From Roseibacterium beibuensis (lineage in GTDB: Bacteria; Pseudomonadota; Alphaproteobacteria; Rhodobacterales; Rhodobacteraceae): a DNA stretch of 64,000 nucleotides. Every line of letters begins with the position of its first letter. The first letter of the stretch is position 1. The stretch lies in NCBI RefSeq assembly GCF_039542305.1, contig NZ_BAABHW010000001.1, positions 1 to 64,000 on the forward strand. Direction: 5' to 3'. This document shows positions 1 through 8,473 of the stretch, in pieces. A model generated the notes under the pieces. That model was not told where the DNA came from. It did not search any database and saw nothing but the letters and a program-made list of their open reading frames with translations. Position numbers and translations under genes: made by a program.

Positions 1-2020
1 CAACCGTGTCGGCGGTCACCTCAAGCGTATCGCTTGCCGACCCGGAATTGCCCAGCGAGGACGTCAGGTCGCCTGAGGCGTTCACGAAGTTGCCGCCCGC
101 CGTTGACAGGACATCGGCAGACACGGTGCAGGTGGCCCCCGCCGAGACTGTTCCGCCGGTATAGCTGAGAGTTCCCGCGCCCGAGATTGCGGTCAACGTC
201 CCGCCGGTGCAGGTCGTCGAGGCATTGGTCGGGTTGGCAACCTCCAGCCCCGTCGGCAGGTTGTTCGTGAAATCGAGGGCGGTCGCCGCGATGGCATTTG
301 CCGAGTTATCGACGGTGAAGGTCAGCGTGCTGGTTTCGCCCTGGATGATCGCATCGGGCGAGAAGACAGCCGAGAAGCTCGGCGGATCGCCAATACGCAC
401 GAAACTGCCATCCGTGGTGGACGTAATGTCGGTGGCTGTGTTGCCGGTCAAGTCCTCGATCCCGGACACGGTGAAGGACACGTCGCCCTTTGTCGTCGAC
501 GAGCCAACGGTCAGGGTTGCCGTCCAGTTCGAGCCGCTGCCCGACACGGATGCCGTTTCGCCCTGGATGGTCACGGTCGGCTCGACCACGTCCTCGTCGA
601 CGGTCAGGGACAGGGTGATCGTGTCCCCGGTCCCGGCGATATTGGGGGTCGCGCTGTCGGAGGCGAGGCTGACCAAGATCGCTGTCGGTGCGGTTGCATC
701 ATAGGTGACCGAGACCTGGTCTGCAGCCTCGTTGTCATTGCCGAATGCGTCCCTGACGCTGTTCTCGGGGAAATTGACTGTTACGGTCCCGTCCGATGCC
801 GGCGTGATGGTCGCCGTGTAGACGGTCGGGCTGGTTGGTTGCAAATTCGTGGCCGCGCCATTGCTCACCACGATGTCGCCCAGAGCTATGCCCGTCACCT
901 CCTCGGAGAAGGTCATCGTCAATGAGAAAGGCGCGCTCACCGAACCGCTCGGTACGCCGAGCGTCACTGTCGGACGGGCCACATCCGCCGTGGTGCTCTC
1001 CGAGTTGGACGCCGTATTGCCATTACCCGCCACATCGGTCGCCGCATCTGTCCCCACCGACACGGTGACTATGCCATCACCGTCGGGCGTGATCGTGGCC
1101 GAATAGACCCGCAAGGAGACGGCTTGAAGGTTCGATGCCGTGCCATTCACCACGGTGAAATCGCCAAGCGCAAATCCAGTCATGTCTTCATCGAAGGTCA
1201 CGGTCACATCGAAGGGGCCGTTCACCTCGGAAGGGATCGCGGAGAGTACAGCGGTCGGCGCCGTTACATCCCGCGTGCCGCTGAGTGTTGCGCCAGTGCC
1301 GGGATTGCCGGCCCGGTCAACGGCAGCTGCATCCGCTACGGCGACCTCAAACGCGCCCGCCGAGCTGAGGGTCAGATCCGCCGTATAGGTGCTGCCGCTG
1401 CCCCTGAAATTCGAGAAAGAGCCGGTCCCCTGCGTCAGGGTCAGATCGCTTGCATCGAAATCGGTCACGATTTCGGAAAATGTGAACGTGAGCGGGATCA
1501 CGGAACTGTTGGTCGGGAAAGATGCCGAAGAGGTGATCGACAGCGTCGGCGCAACGCTGTCCGGATTATAACCCTCATATGCACCGATGACACTGAAATC
1601 CGTCATGGCGTTGCCAGCCATGTCCATGATGACGGCATCGGTTCTAGGCTCGAGCCTAATAGTCCCGGTGCCATCGGACACAACGAAAGAGAACCGCAGC
1701 CTGAACCGATAGACGCTCGGTGTAACCTGGACCGCGCCGAGTACCGCAAGAGAGCCAACGCGAACATTTCCGTCAATTTGAAAATCCCCACCCAGACTGA
1801 CACTGGTGACGTCTTCGGTGAAGGTCACTTCCCATTCCAGTTCAGTCTCGCTGGTATACTGGTCCACAGGATCAAAACGTGTGATCGACTGGATGCGTGG
1901 CGGCGTGGTGTCTGTCGCCTGCGCCCTGGCTTCCTCAGCGAACGCTGTGATGCACCACAACGTGGCAAGAGCCAGCGCGATGTGTTTCAGACAGCGTTGT
2001 ACACAGATTTTCTTCCTCAT
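1..2020 (-). CDS. Large secreted Ig-like repeat protein, N-terminal part (runs off window)
   Basis: The minus-strand frame is open from an ATG at 2020 to the window edge, giving about 673 codons with no stop; the C-terminus lies outside. A GGGG ribosome-binding stretch precedes the ATG. The N-terminus is a signal peptide (basic MRKK start, hydrophobic core, cleavage probably after ARA near residue 34). Then follow several roughly 85-residue beta-rich repeats of the bacterial Ig-like type, recognisable by the recurring 'vTvTFsEdVtGfaLgD' and 'aNGtAsNLq' pattern. Near the truncated end is a DUF11/DUF7933-like stretch with two cysteines. Family knowledge suggests an exported surface or secreted adhesin-like protein; the binding partner is unknown. 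Many plus-strand open frames here are antisense artefacts. I am confident about the coding frame and export, less so about the function. Confidence 0.85.
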   Translation of the reverse strand, partial: MRKKICVQRCLKHIALALATLWCITAFAEEARAQATDTTPPRIQSITRFDPVDQYTSETELEWEVTFTEDVTSVSLGGDFQIDGNVRVGSLAVLGAVQVTPSVYRFRLRFSFVVSDGTGTIRLEPRTDAVIMDMAGNAMTDFSVIGAYEGYNPDSVAPTLSITSSASFPTNSSVIPLTFTFSEIVTDFDASDLTLTQGTGSFSNFRGSGSTYTADLTLSSAGAFEVAVADAAAVDRAGNPGTGATLSGTRDVTAPTAVLSAIPSEVNGPFDVTVTFDEDMTGFALGDFTVVNGTASNLQAVSLRVYSATITPDGDGIVTVSVGTDAATDVAGNGNTASNSESTTADVARPTVTLGVPSGSVSAPFSLTMTFSEEVTGIALGDIVVSNGAATNLQPTSPTVYTATITPASDGTVTVNFPENSVRDAFGNDNEAADQVSVTYDATAPTAILVSLASDSATPNIAGTGDTITLSLTVDEDVVEPTVTIQGETASVSGSGSNWTATLTVGSSTTKGDVSFTVSGIEDLTGNTATDITSTTDGSFVRIGDPPSFSAVFSPDAIIQGETSTLTFTVDNSANAIAATALDFTNNLPTGLEVANPTNASTTCTGGTLTAISGAGTLSYTGGTVSAGATCTVSADVLSTAGGNFVNASGDLTSSLGNSGSASDTLEVTADTV

Positions 2021-2548
2021 GCATTCCCCGCAAGTCAGGGGCATGAAGAACAAACAACATACCCCAATGGCGACGCAGTCAGCCAACTGCATCACGTTCA
2101 TTGGGCCAGTTGCTTGCGACGGGAAGGCGCGAAAACGCGTCTTCAGATCTTCTCAAAAGCCGACATCTTACCGGTGAGGCCTGTAGCACCGGAACTTCTC
2201 AAGCAGCGGCAAGTTCTGTTTTTTGGGTCGATCGTGAAAGCGCATATTGCTATATCTTGGGAAAACAATGGCTTGTGTGTTGTCTTGGTCACAGCTGTCG
2301 ATGCCGCAAGCTCTCTCGCTGCCGCGGGCCTGCGAAGCTGAGAAAGTCTTGCGTCAGGCAAACAATATCCGATTTATGGGCCAGAGCAGGCATCTGCCGG
2401 ATATTTCGTGACTGTCCGCTTTGGGGCCGAGAGTTTGCAGGGCAAGTCTTGACCCTCTTTTTCGACATTTTCCAACCCGCGGATACCTGAGATCAATGAG
2501 ACTGCGTTCGACTGGCGGAAAACGGCTTGTCTGTCTAGAGGAGTACGA
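2021..2548. other. Intergenic region between divergent genes
   Basis: About 530 bases separate the divergently transcribed Ig-like protein gene and the GFA-family gene. It is more A/T-rich than its neighbours and must contain both promoters. I found no convincing coding frame, RNA gene or repeat in it. Confidence 0.5.
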
Positions 2549-2959
2549 ATGAACGATAATCCAATCACCGGGCAATGCCTTTGTGGCGCTGTGAAATTCC
2601 GCATATCGGGAGAATTCCAAGCCTTTTTCCTGTGTCACTGCTCCCGCTGCCGCAAGGACAGCGGGTCGGCCCATTCTGCAAACTTGTTCTCGTCCACTGC
2701 CAGTCTGACCTGGGTGTCGGGGGCGGAAAGCATCAAGACATTCCAGCTGTCCGGTACACGCCACGTGAAGTGCTTTTGCTCCGACTGCGGGTCCGCGCTG
2801 CCAGTTTCCCAGCCGGAGGTTGGTTTGCTTGTGGTGCCGGCAGGGTCGCTCGACAGCCAGATCCACATACGGCCCAACGCGCATATCTGTTGGTCCAGTC
2901 GCGCGGATTGGGACAACGATCTTGCCTCCATCCAAAGGATCGAAGGGCTTCCAGGATGA
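2549..2959 (+). CDS. GFA-family (CENP-V/GFA domain) zinc protein
   Basis: The 136-residue product matches the small glutathione-dependent formaldehyde-activating (GFA) fold. Visible zinc ligands are the CLCG pair near residues 10-13, the CHCSRC cluster near 30-35, and the CSDCG pair near 75-79. Members bind two zinc ions; the name comes from a glutathione/S-hydroxymethylglutathione role, but most homologues, probably this one, have unproven substrates. The start is supported by AGAGGAG eight bases upstream. It stands alone, with no neighbouring glutathione or formaldehyde genes. The family call is strong and the reaction is unknown. Confidence 0.88.
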   Translation: MNDNPITGQCLCGAVKFRISGEFQAFFLCHCSRCRKDSGSAHSANLFSSTASLTWVSGAESIKTFQLSGTRHVKCFCSDCGSALPVSQPEVGLLVVPAGSLDSQIHIRPNAHICWSSRADWDNDLASIQRIEGLPG

Positions 2960-3115
2960 ATGGTCGAACCGATGATGTGTCTCGGGCAACAACCAGACCA
3001 TGAGGACGGGACCGTCAGCTTCACCCGCGCAGCTGACACTCGGCTTTGCCGTGATGCCGTGGCTTGCATGTATGTCCGGACCGGTGAAGCTGCGGCCCGT
3101 CATTAGGGTCAGGAC

Positions 3116-3210
3116 TCACAGCCAGTAGATGACGAGTGCTGCGAGGGCGATGGCTGACAGGAAGACTTCGGGCATGCTTCTGAAGTGCCGAGAGGCTACG
3201 CCCCGTCGCT
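3116..3210 (-). pseudogene. IS5-family transposase C-terminal remnant
   Basis: Read on the minus strand, the segment ends with the peptide VFLSAIALAALVIYWL followed by TGA (3116-3118), preceded by an arginine-rich stretch. This is a typical C-terminal tail of IS5-family transposases in alphaproteobacteria. No transposase body is present, so it is a relic. It sits in the 490-base non-coding stretch 2960-3448; outside this remnant and the IclR promoter region I see nothing in that stretch. Confidence 0.55.
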
Positions 3211-3393
3211 CTTAACCTCGGGGGGATGCTCAAGATCCAATTCCTTGGATGCGGCGTGATTCGGGCTGGCTGCAGTGGCTTGGCGTCCGTGCGTGAAAGC
3301 GATTCAATCACGTTAAGTCTTTGTGAGAAAACAAAAACACAGGCGTGATTTTCATGCCTTGACCGCAGGCCGGTATAGCCCTCCTATACATAT

Positions 3394-3427
3394 GTTCAGC
3401 AAATCGAACACGTTCATTATAATGAAC
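3394..3427. promoter_or_regulatory. Tandem palindromic operator upstream of IclR gene
   Basis: Two inverted repeats of the form GTTC-N8-GAAC lie head to tail: GTTCAGCAAATCGAAC at 3394-3409 and GTTCATTATAATGAAC at 3412-3427. The second is a perfect 16-bp palindrome. They are offset by exactly 18 bp and end 21 bp before the IclR start codon. A possible TTGACC (3359) and TATACA (3385) promoter lies just upstream with a long 20-bp spacer. The arrangement suggests cooperative binding by an IclR-type tetramer and autoregulation; this is inference. Confidence 0.6.
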
Positions 3428-3448
3428 AAATAGGGGGAGGACAATAAA

Positions 3449-4204
3449 ATGAGCGGTCGCGGTGCCGAAAGAAGTCTCCTGCTCGTTGAATGGATGGCCG
3501 GTTGCGCTGAGCCAGTGAGTCTCGCGCAAACAGTTGCGGCATTGAATCTGCCAAAAAGCTCTGCTCTCGGATTGCTACGGATGCTCGTCGATCTCGGGTA
3601 TGCCGAACGCACTGACGCAACCCATTATCGATTGGTCCGGCTTCCGGGCGAAGCCACGAATGAAAATCCCGCTTGGGGGAGCCTGCTGCGCCTGTTGCAA
3701 AGCTCTCTTGCGCAGGCCGTATCAGATACTGGGGAGTCCGGGTTTCTTGCGGTGCTCGAGCCTGAGAAGACGGTTCGGTATCTCAATAAGGTCATGCCTG
3801 AGCGAGAAATCCGCTACGACCGCGACATTTCGGTGGCGCGCCGTGCGTGGCAGGTCTCAAGTGGGATCGTGCTACTGGCCGGTCTTTCTGAGGCCGATCT
3901 TGCAGCTTACCTTGACGTTTTGTCTTCAACAGAAGGCGCAACAATCGAGCCCGCCGTCCTGTTAAGCGAGGTCCGCGAGGCTCAACGCCTCGGCTATCAC
4001 GCAAACCCGATGGGTGTTGTCGAAGGCGCTGCAGGTGTCGCTGCACCAATCCTCGATCGAAACGGGAGAATGGTTGCAGCGCTCAACATAGCCGGCCCTG
4101 CAGATCGCATATCCGGATCACTCGAAAAAATAATCGATCTCACTGTCGCGCATGCCGAACGGTGTAGCGCCGTTCTGGCGGAGGCGCGTGGACTAAGCAG
4201 CTGA
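3449..4204 (+). CDS. IclR-family transcriptional regulator
   Basis: The 251-residue protein has an N-terminal winged helix-turn-helix (about residues 5-60; the LPKSSALGLLRMLVDLGY part is the recognition-helix region) and a C-terminal IclR effector-binding domain (about 75-245). A GGGGGAGG ribosome-binding site supports the start. It is the first gene of an apparent operon with the tctCBA-like transporter, CoA-transferase and CitE-like lyase, 68 bases ahead of the binding-protein gene. IclR proteins commonly sense the carboxylic acid whose catabolism they control, so it is the likely local regulator acting through the tandem operator just upstream. The ligand is unknown. Confidence 0.92.
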   Translation: MSGRGAERSLLLVEWMAGCAEPVSLAQTVAALNLPKSSALGLLRMLVDLGYAERTDATHYRLVRLPGEATNENPAWGSLLRLLQSSLAQAVSDTGESGFLAVLEPEKTVRYLNKVMPEREIRYDRDISVARRAWQVSSGIVLLAGLSEADLAAYLDVLSSTEGATIEPAVLLSEVREAQRLGYHANPMGVVEGAAGVAAPILDRNGRMVAALNIAGPADRISGSLEKIIDLTVAHAERCSAVLAEARGLSS

Positions 4205-4272
4205 GACAGCCGTGCGATGCGCTGCTGCGTGTCGCGATCCCCAACCTGATCATTGAAATGGAGGAGACCTCA

Positions 4273-5226
4273 ATGACAACTTCGCTGAAGATTTTTACCG
4301 CAGCTTGTACAGCTGCACTCCTTGCCGGCCCGGCGCTGGCCCAGGATTTTCCTGAACGTGGGATCGAACTCGTGGCGGGCTATGGTCCCGGCGGTGGGCA
4401 TGACACGATGCTTCGCACCATGGCGCGTGTCTTGACCGAAGAAGGCTTGGTCGAGGTGCCCCTTAACGTCGTGAACAAGGACGGTGGCAGTTCGGCGGTC
4501 GCGATGGGCTATCTCAACGGCATGGCTGGCGACGGTCATTACCTGATGTCCGTTACCTCGTCGCACATCACGACGCCGCTGAACACCGATCTTCCTCTCG
4601 ACTACTCGAGCTTTACGCCAATCGCACGGTTGGGCATCGACCCCGAGGTCCTTGTGGTGAATCCCGATGGCGATTTCGCGAGCATGGACGCGATCCTCGG
4701 TGCCGATCGAATGCTGAATGTCGGTGGTACTGCTTCGGGATCTATCGAACACATCGTCACGGTGCTGCTGGCACGCGAAGCGGGTATCGAGCTGAACTTC
4801 ATCCCCTTCGATGGCGATGGTGAAGTTGTTGCCGCCTTGCTGTCGAACCAGGTCGATTTCGCTATCACCAATCCGGGCCCGGTTTCAGATTTCATCGAGA
4901 CCGGTGACCTCGCAGCGCTCGCAATTTCGACCGAAGAACGGATCGAGGCCTATCCCGAGCTTCCGACCTTCTCGGAGCAGGGTATCGACATCGTCCTCAG
5001 CCTGTTCCGCGGGGTGACCGCGCCGGCCGATATTTCGCCGGAGGCCGAGGAATGGCTGGTCACGCTCATGACGGATCTGAACGAAAACGACGCTTGGCGG
5101 ACCGAATACCTCGAGCCGAACTCGGTTGTTCCGGGATTGCTCACAGGTGAAGAATTCGAGGCCTACCTCGCCGAAACGCAGCAGGTTTATCGCGAAGTTC
5201 TGATGGATCTCGGTCTGATCGACTGA
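4273..5226 (+). CDS. Tripartite tricarboxylate transporter substrate-binding protein (TctC/Bug family)
   Basis: This is the periplasmic solute receptor of a TTT-type secondary transporter. From the ATG at 4273 it is about 317 residues, with a signal peptide ending at ALAQ-DF near residue 24, followed by the Bug-family opening (FPERGIELVAGYGPGGGHD) and two lobes. An upstream in-frame ATG at 4258 is less likely because GGAGGAG at 4260-4266 is correctly spaced only for 4273. It is followed by the small and large membrane subunits, so all three transporter parts are present. Bug receptors bind carboxylates and related small acids; the CoA-transferase and lyase downstream point to a di- or tricarboxylate-like ligand. 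Confidence 0.9.
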   Translation: MTTSLKIFTAACTAALLAGPALAQDFPERGIELVAGYGPGGGHDTMLRTMARVLTEEGLVEVPLNVVNKDGGSSAVAMGYLNGMAGDGHYLMSVTSSHITTPLNTDLPLDYSSFTPIARLGIDPEVLVVNPDGDFASMDAILGADRMLNVGGTASGSIEHIVTVLLAREAGIELNFIPFDGDGEVVAALLSNQVDFAITNPGPVSDFIETGDLAALAISTEERIEAYPELPTFSEQGIDIVLSLFRGVTAPADISPEAEEWLVTLMTDLNENDAWRTEYLEPNSVVPGLLTGEEFEAYLAETQQVYREVLMDLGLID

Positions 5227-5255
5227 ACTGTCTCAGGAATGTGGAGGAACTCCCG

Positions 5256-5690
5256 ATGAAATGGTCCGAACTCATCCTTTTGGCTGGCCTCGCCTGTTTC
5301 GCGGGGGTCATTCTGCACGACAGCCTTGATATGCCTTACAGATCAAGTCAGGCCTTCGGGCCTGGCTTCATCCCGTTGAACATGGCAATTGCGACCCTTG
5401 CGCTTTGCGGCCTGCTTTTGGTCCGCGCTGTAGTGGCAGGTCTTCGGTCCGGCGAAATGGCGTTGGACCTCGCGCGCGCTTTGCCAGCAATCGGTGCCAT
5501 AGCGCTATTGCTGCTGGCCACGGCGGCGGCGAGCTTTGGCTCGGTCCTGGGCCCGCTTGCCGTTGCGATGACGGTGATTTCGGCTTTGCTACTAGGGCAT
5601 GGTTGGGTCCGTTCCGTCCTGCTCACAGCAGCCACTCTTGCCGTCATATACGCGATCTTCAGTCTTTGGCTGAACATCCCCGTTACCTAA
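5256..5690 (+). CDS. Tripartite tricarboxylate transporter small membrane subunit (TctB family)
   Basis: The protein is about 144 residues with four hydrophobic segments, the expected size and topology for a TctB-type subunit. The N-terminal part carries the family-like GPGFIPLNMAIATLAL stretch near residues 35-50. The ATG at 5256 is chosen over a GTG at 5241 because GGAGGAA (5243-5249) serves as its ribosome-binding site. It lies 29 bases after the receptor gene and 9 bases before the large subunit, so the three genes are surely co-transcribed. TctB pairs with TctA in the inner membrane; its precise role in the family is poorly defined. Confidence 0.88.
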   Translation: MKWSELILLAGLACFAGVILHDSLDMPYRSSQAFGPGFIPLNMAIATLALCGLLLVRAVVAGLRSGEMALDLARALPAIGAIALLLLATAAASFGSVLGPLAVAMTVISALLLGHGWVRSVLLTAATLAVIYAIFSLWLNIPVT

Positions 5691-5699
5691 GGCCCTGAC

Positions 5700-7217
5700 A
5701 TGATAGATATTCTTAACAGCCTTGGCGGCGGGTTCGCCGAGGTGCTGACCCCCTACAACCTCCTGGTTATTTTCGCGGCCGCCATGATTGGCACCGTAGT
5801 CGGCGCGCTGCCTGGACTGGGCCCCTCGGCCGGCATCGCGCTGATGTTGCCCCTGACCTTCGGCATGCCTCATGTGTCCGGCCTTTGCTTGCTGACCGGG
5901 GTTTACATGGGCACGATGTATGGTGGGCGGATCACCTCGATCCTCATCAACACACCAGGCGATGCACCGGCCATCATCACGGCCATGGAAGGCTATCCGA
6001 TGATGCAGCAAGGGCGCGGAGGACTTGCGCTTGGCATTTCGGCGATCTCTTCCTTTGTCGGCGGCTTGTTCGGTTTGGTGGTGCTCATCTTCTTCGCGCC
6101 TGTATTGGCCGACTATGCCATTCATCTCGGCGCGCCTGAGTACTTTCTGCTGATGGCGCTGGGGCTTTCCACGATCATCCTCCTGGCTGGAGGAAACGTT
6201 CTCAAAGCGCTGATCGTCGCCTGTTTCGGAATTCTCGTCGGGACCATCGGCGCTGACTACGTGTCCGGCCGAATGCGGTTCGTATGGACGGTCGAACTCA
6301 TCGAAGGAATAGACTTCGTAGCGATCATCATCGGCCTCTACGGTTTGGGAGAAGTCTTCTACAACCTCGAAGAGCGGGTCCGCTTGAACCTCGGCAAGCC
6401 GAGCCTTCGGATCGCCGATTTCGTGCCATCTGGTGGATCGCTGCGCGAAGCGGCACCGGCCACCCTGAGAGGTTCGCTGATGGGAACGGTCATCGGCATT
6501 GTCCCAGGCGCGGGTGCGACAGTCGCGACCTTCCTCGATTATGCATTGGAGAAGAGGATCGCGCGAAATCCCGAAGAATTCGGCAAAGGATCCATCCCTG
6601 GACTTGCAGGACCCGAGGCAACCAACAACGCGTCTGTTCCCGGCGCCCTGATCCCGCTGATCACGCTCGGTATCCCTGGTTCGGGCGGTACGGCAATCAT
6701 GCTGGGCGCCCTGATCATGTTCGGCCTGCAGCCCGGACCTCTGATGATGGTCAACTCGGGCGACGTCATGTGGGCTATGATCGCAGGACTGGTTCTGGCG
6801 AATGTCTTCCTCTTGGCCTCGAACGTGTTGCTCATCCCGGTATTCGTGAACCTCTTGCGCCTTGTTCAGGGCAATCTGGCAAGCGTTGTGATTGCTCTGT
6901 GCGTGGTGGGGGCGTTCTCACTGTCCTATTCGGAATTCAACATCTGGATCGCATTGATCTTCGGCGTCATCGGCTACCTGATGCGCAAGAACGACTATCC
7001 CACCGGTCCGTTCATCCTTGCGGTTGTCTTGGGGCCATTGGCCGAAGGCTACTTCCGCCGGTCGATTATGATGGGCCAGGGAGATGCCGGGATCTTTCTT
7101 GAACGCCCGATCTCGGTAGCCCTCATTGCCGCGATGGTCCTGATCGGGATCGGCACGCTTTTTGCCAAGCGAGTGATGTCGCGCCGCCGCGCGCAAGCCG
7201 ACACCGCAGGGCAATGA
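5700..7217 (+). CDS. Tripartite tricarboxylate transporter large permease (TctA family)
   Basis: The 505-residue polytopic membrane protein has the two TctA signature glycine/proline-rich loops, GTVVGALPGLGPSAGIALM near residues 30-50 and GTVIGIVPGAGATVATF near 260-277, plus the PEATNNASVPGALIPLITLG stretch. It forms the cation-coupled translocation channel that takes substrate from the TctC-like receptor. Its stop lies just ahead of the CoA-transferase start, with the ribosome-binding site AAGGAGG spanning the junction, so transport and substrate activation are coupled in one transcript. Length and motifs are normal and no defect is visible. Confidence 0.94.
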   Translation: MIDILNSLGGGFAEVLTPYNLLVIFAAAMIGTVVGALPGLGPSAGIALMLPLTFGMPHVSGLCLLTGVYMGTMYGGRITSILINTPGDAPAIITAMEGYPMMQQGRGGLALGISAISSFVGGLFGLVVLIFFAPVLADYAIHLGAPEYFLLMALGLSTIILLAGGNVLKALIVACFGILVGTIGADYVSGRMRFVWTVELIEGIDFVAIIIGLYGLGEVFYNLEERVRLNLGKPSLRIADFVPSGGSLREAAPATLRGSLMGTVIGIVPGAGATVATFLDYALEKRIARNPEEFGKGSIPGLAGPEATNNASVPGALIPLITLGIPGSGGTAIMLGALIMFGLQPGPLMMVNSGDVMWAMIAGLVLANVFLLASNVLLIPVFVNLLRLVQGNLASVVIALCVVGAFSLSYSEFNIWIALIFGVIGYLMRKNDYPTGPFILAVVLGPLAEGYFRRSIMMGQGDAGIFLERPISVALIAAMVLIGIGTLFAKRVMSRRRAQADTAGQ

Positions 7218-7228
7218 AGGAGGCAGGA

Positions 7229-8473
7229 ATGACAAAAAAGAGCCAATGGCACCAAGCTTCTTATCAACCGGAGGCCCCTCCTGGCCCCTTGGAAGGCATC
7301 CGAGTTCTTGATCTCTCCCGGCTGGTTGCCGGGAACATGGCAACGCTTCAGTTCGCGGACTTCGGAGCGGATGTGATCAAGGTCGAGCCTCTGCCGAAGG
7401 GTGATCCGCTCCGCGCATGGAAACAAGCGGGACAACCCAGTTTCTGGAAAGCGTACGCTCGAAACAAGCGCAGCCTCGGCGTCGATTTTCGCGCGGAGGG
7501 TGCAATCGCTCTCCTGCGCCGGTTGCTTTCAACAGCGGATGTTCTGGTCGAGAACTTTCGACCCGGAACGCTGGAACGTATGGGCTTGGCGCCTGAACTG
7601 TTGTTGGAAGACAATCCGCGCCTGATCGTGCTGCGCGTCTCGGGCTTCGGGCAGACTGGCCCCTACAGTCCGCGTCCGGGTTTTGGCACTCTGGTCGAGG
7701 CCATGTCAGGGTTTGCTCATCGCAACGGCGAGGCCGGGAGCGGCCCACTTCTGCCGCCTTTGGCCCTCGCGGATATGATCTCGGGGCTTTACGGCTCGAA
7801 CGCCGTGTTGATGGCCCTGCAAGCGCGGGACAAAACCGGCCGTGGGCAGATCATCGACCTTGCGCTCCTCGATTCCATGGTCTCGGTTTTGGGACCGGAA
7901 CCATTGGATTACGCCCTCACAGGGGAAGCGAAACCTCGCGTTGGCAATGGGTCGAACACGTCCTGTCCCCGCAATGTCTATCGTAGTTCGGATGGCCATT
8001 ACATCGCGATTTCGGCATCCATCCAAAGCACCGCCACGCGTCTCTTTGCGGCGATCGGGCGCGCGGATATGAACGAAGACCCGCGCTACGCGACCAATGA
8101 GGCCCGCGTCGCGCACAAGCCTGAAGTTGACGCGATCTTGTCCGAGTGGATCGGTAGCCGCAGCCGTGACGAGGTGATGGAGATAGCGCAACGCGAGGGG
8201 ATCACGGCCGCCCCCCTCTATTCGATTGAAGATATCGTGGAGGATGATCATTTCCGCGACCGCGAGATTTTCGTTGATCTCCCGGATGAGGATCTGGGTC
8301 AGGCTACGATGCATAGCCCTGTTCCACGTCTGTCTGTGACACCCGGCGGCTTCCGCATGCCCGCCCCGCGGCTTGGCGAACATAGCGAAGCCATTCTCGA
8401 GGAGGCGGGCCTTGGCGCCGAGGACATCAAGGATCTTCAAACCGCCGGAGTTGTGCCGGAGCATCAGCCATGA
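7229..8473 (+). CDS. Class III CoA-transferase (CaiB/BaiF family)
   Basis: The 414-residue protein is a family III CoA-transferase, which moves CoA from a donor thioester such as succinyl-CoA to a free carboxylate. It begins with the family opening GIRVLDLSRLVAGNMATLQ and has VENFRPGTLERMGL near residue 110 and the conserved aspartate of LADMISGLYG, the expected catalytic Asp. The start at 7229 is preferred over 7214 because AAGGAGGCAGGA lies directly before it. The stop overlaps the next start by four bases (ATGA). Placed between an acid importer and a CitE-like lyase, it probably activates the imported acid; the substrate (for example citramalate, malate or itaconate) is a guess. Confidence 0.9.
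   Translation: MTKKSQWHQASYQPEAPPGPLEGIRVLDLSRLVAGNMATLQFADFGADVIKVEPLPKGDPLRAWKQAGQPSFWKAYARNKRSLGVDFRAEGAIALLRRLLSTADVLVENFRPGTLERMGLAPELLLEDNPRLIVLRVSGFGQTGPYSPRPGFGTLVEAMSGFAHRNGEAGSGPLLPPLALADMISGLYGSNAVLMALQARDKTGRGQIIDLALLDSMVSVLGPEPLDYALTGEAKPRVGNGSNTSCPRNVYRSSDGHYIAISASIQSTATRLFAAIGRADMNEDPRYATNEARVAHKPEVDAILSEWIGSRSRDEVMEIAQREGITAAPLYSIEDIVEDDHFRDREIFVDLPDEDLGQATMHSPVPRLSVTPGGFRMPAPRLGEHSEAILEEAGLGAEDIKDLQTAGVVPEHQP

Noticed and set aside
1124..2341. Long plus-strand open frame antisense to the Ig-like gene
   Set aside because: Arg/His-rich composition with no family resemblance, while the minus strand has a continuous frame with signal peptide and repeats.
2354..3103. 249-residue minus-strand open frame over the GFA gene
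   Set aside because: The plus-strand GFA gene has conserved zinc cysteines and a good ribosome-binding site; the antisense frame shows no motif.
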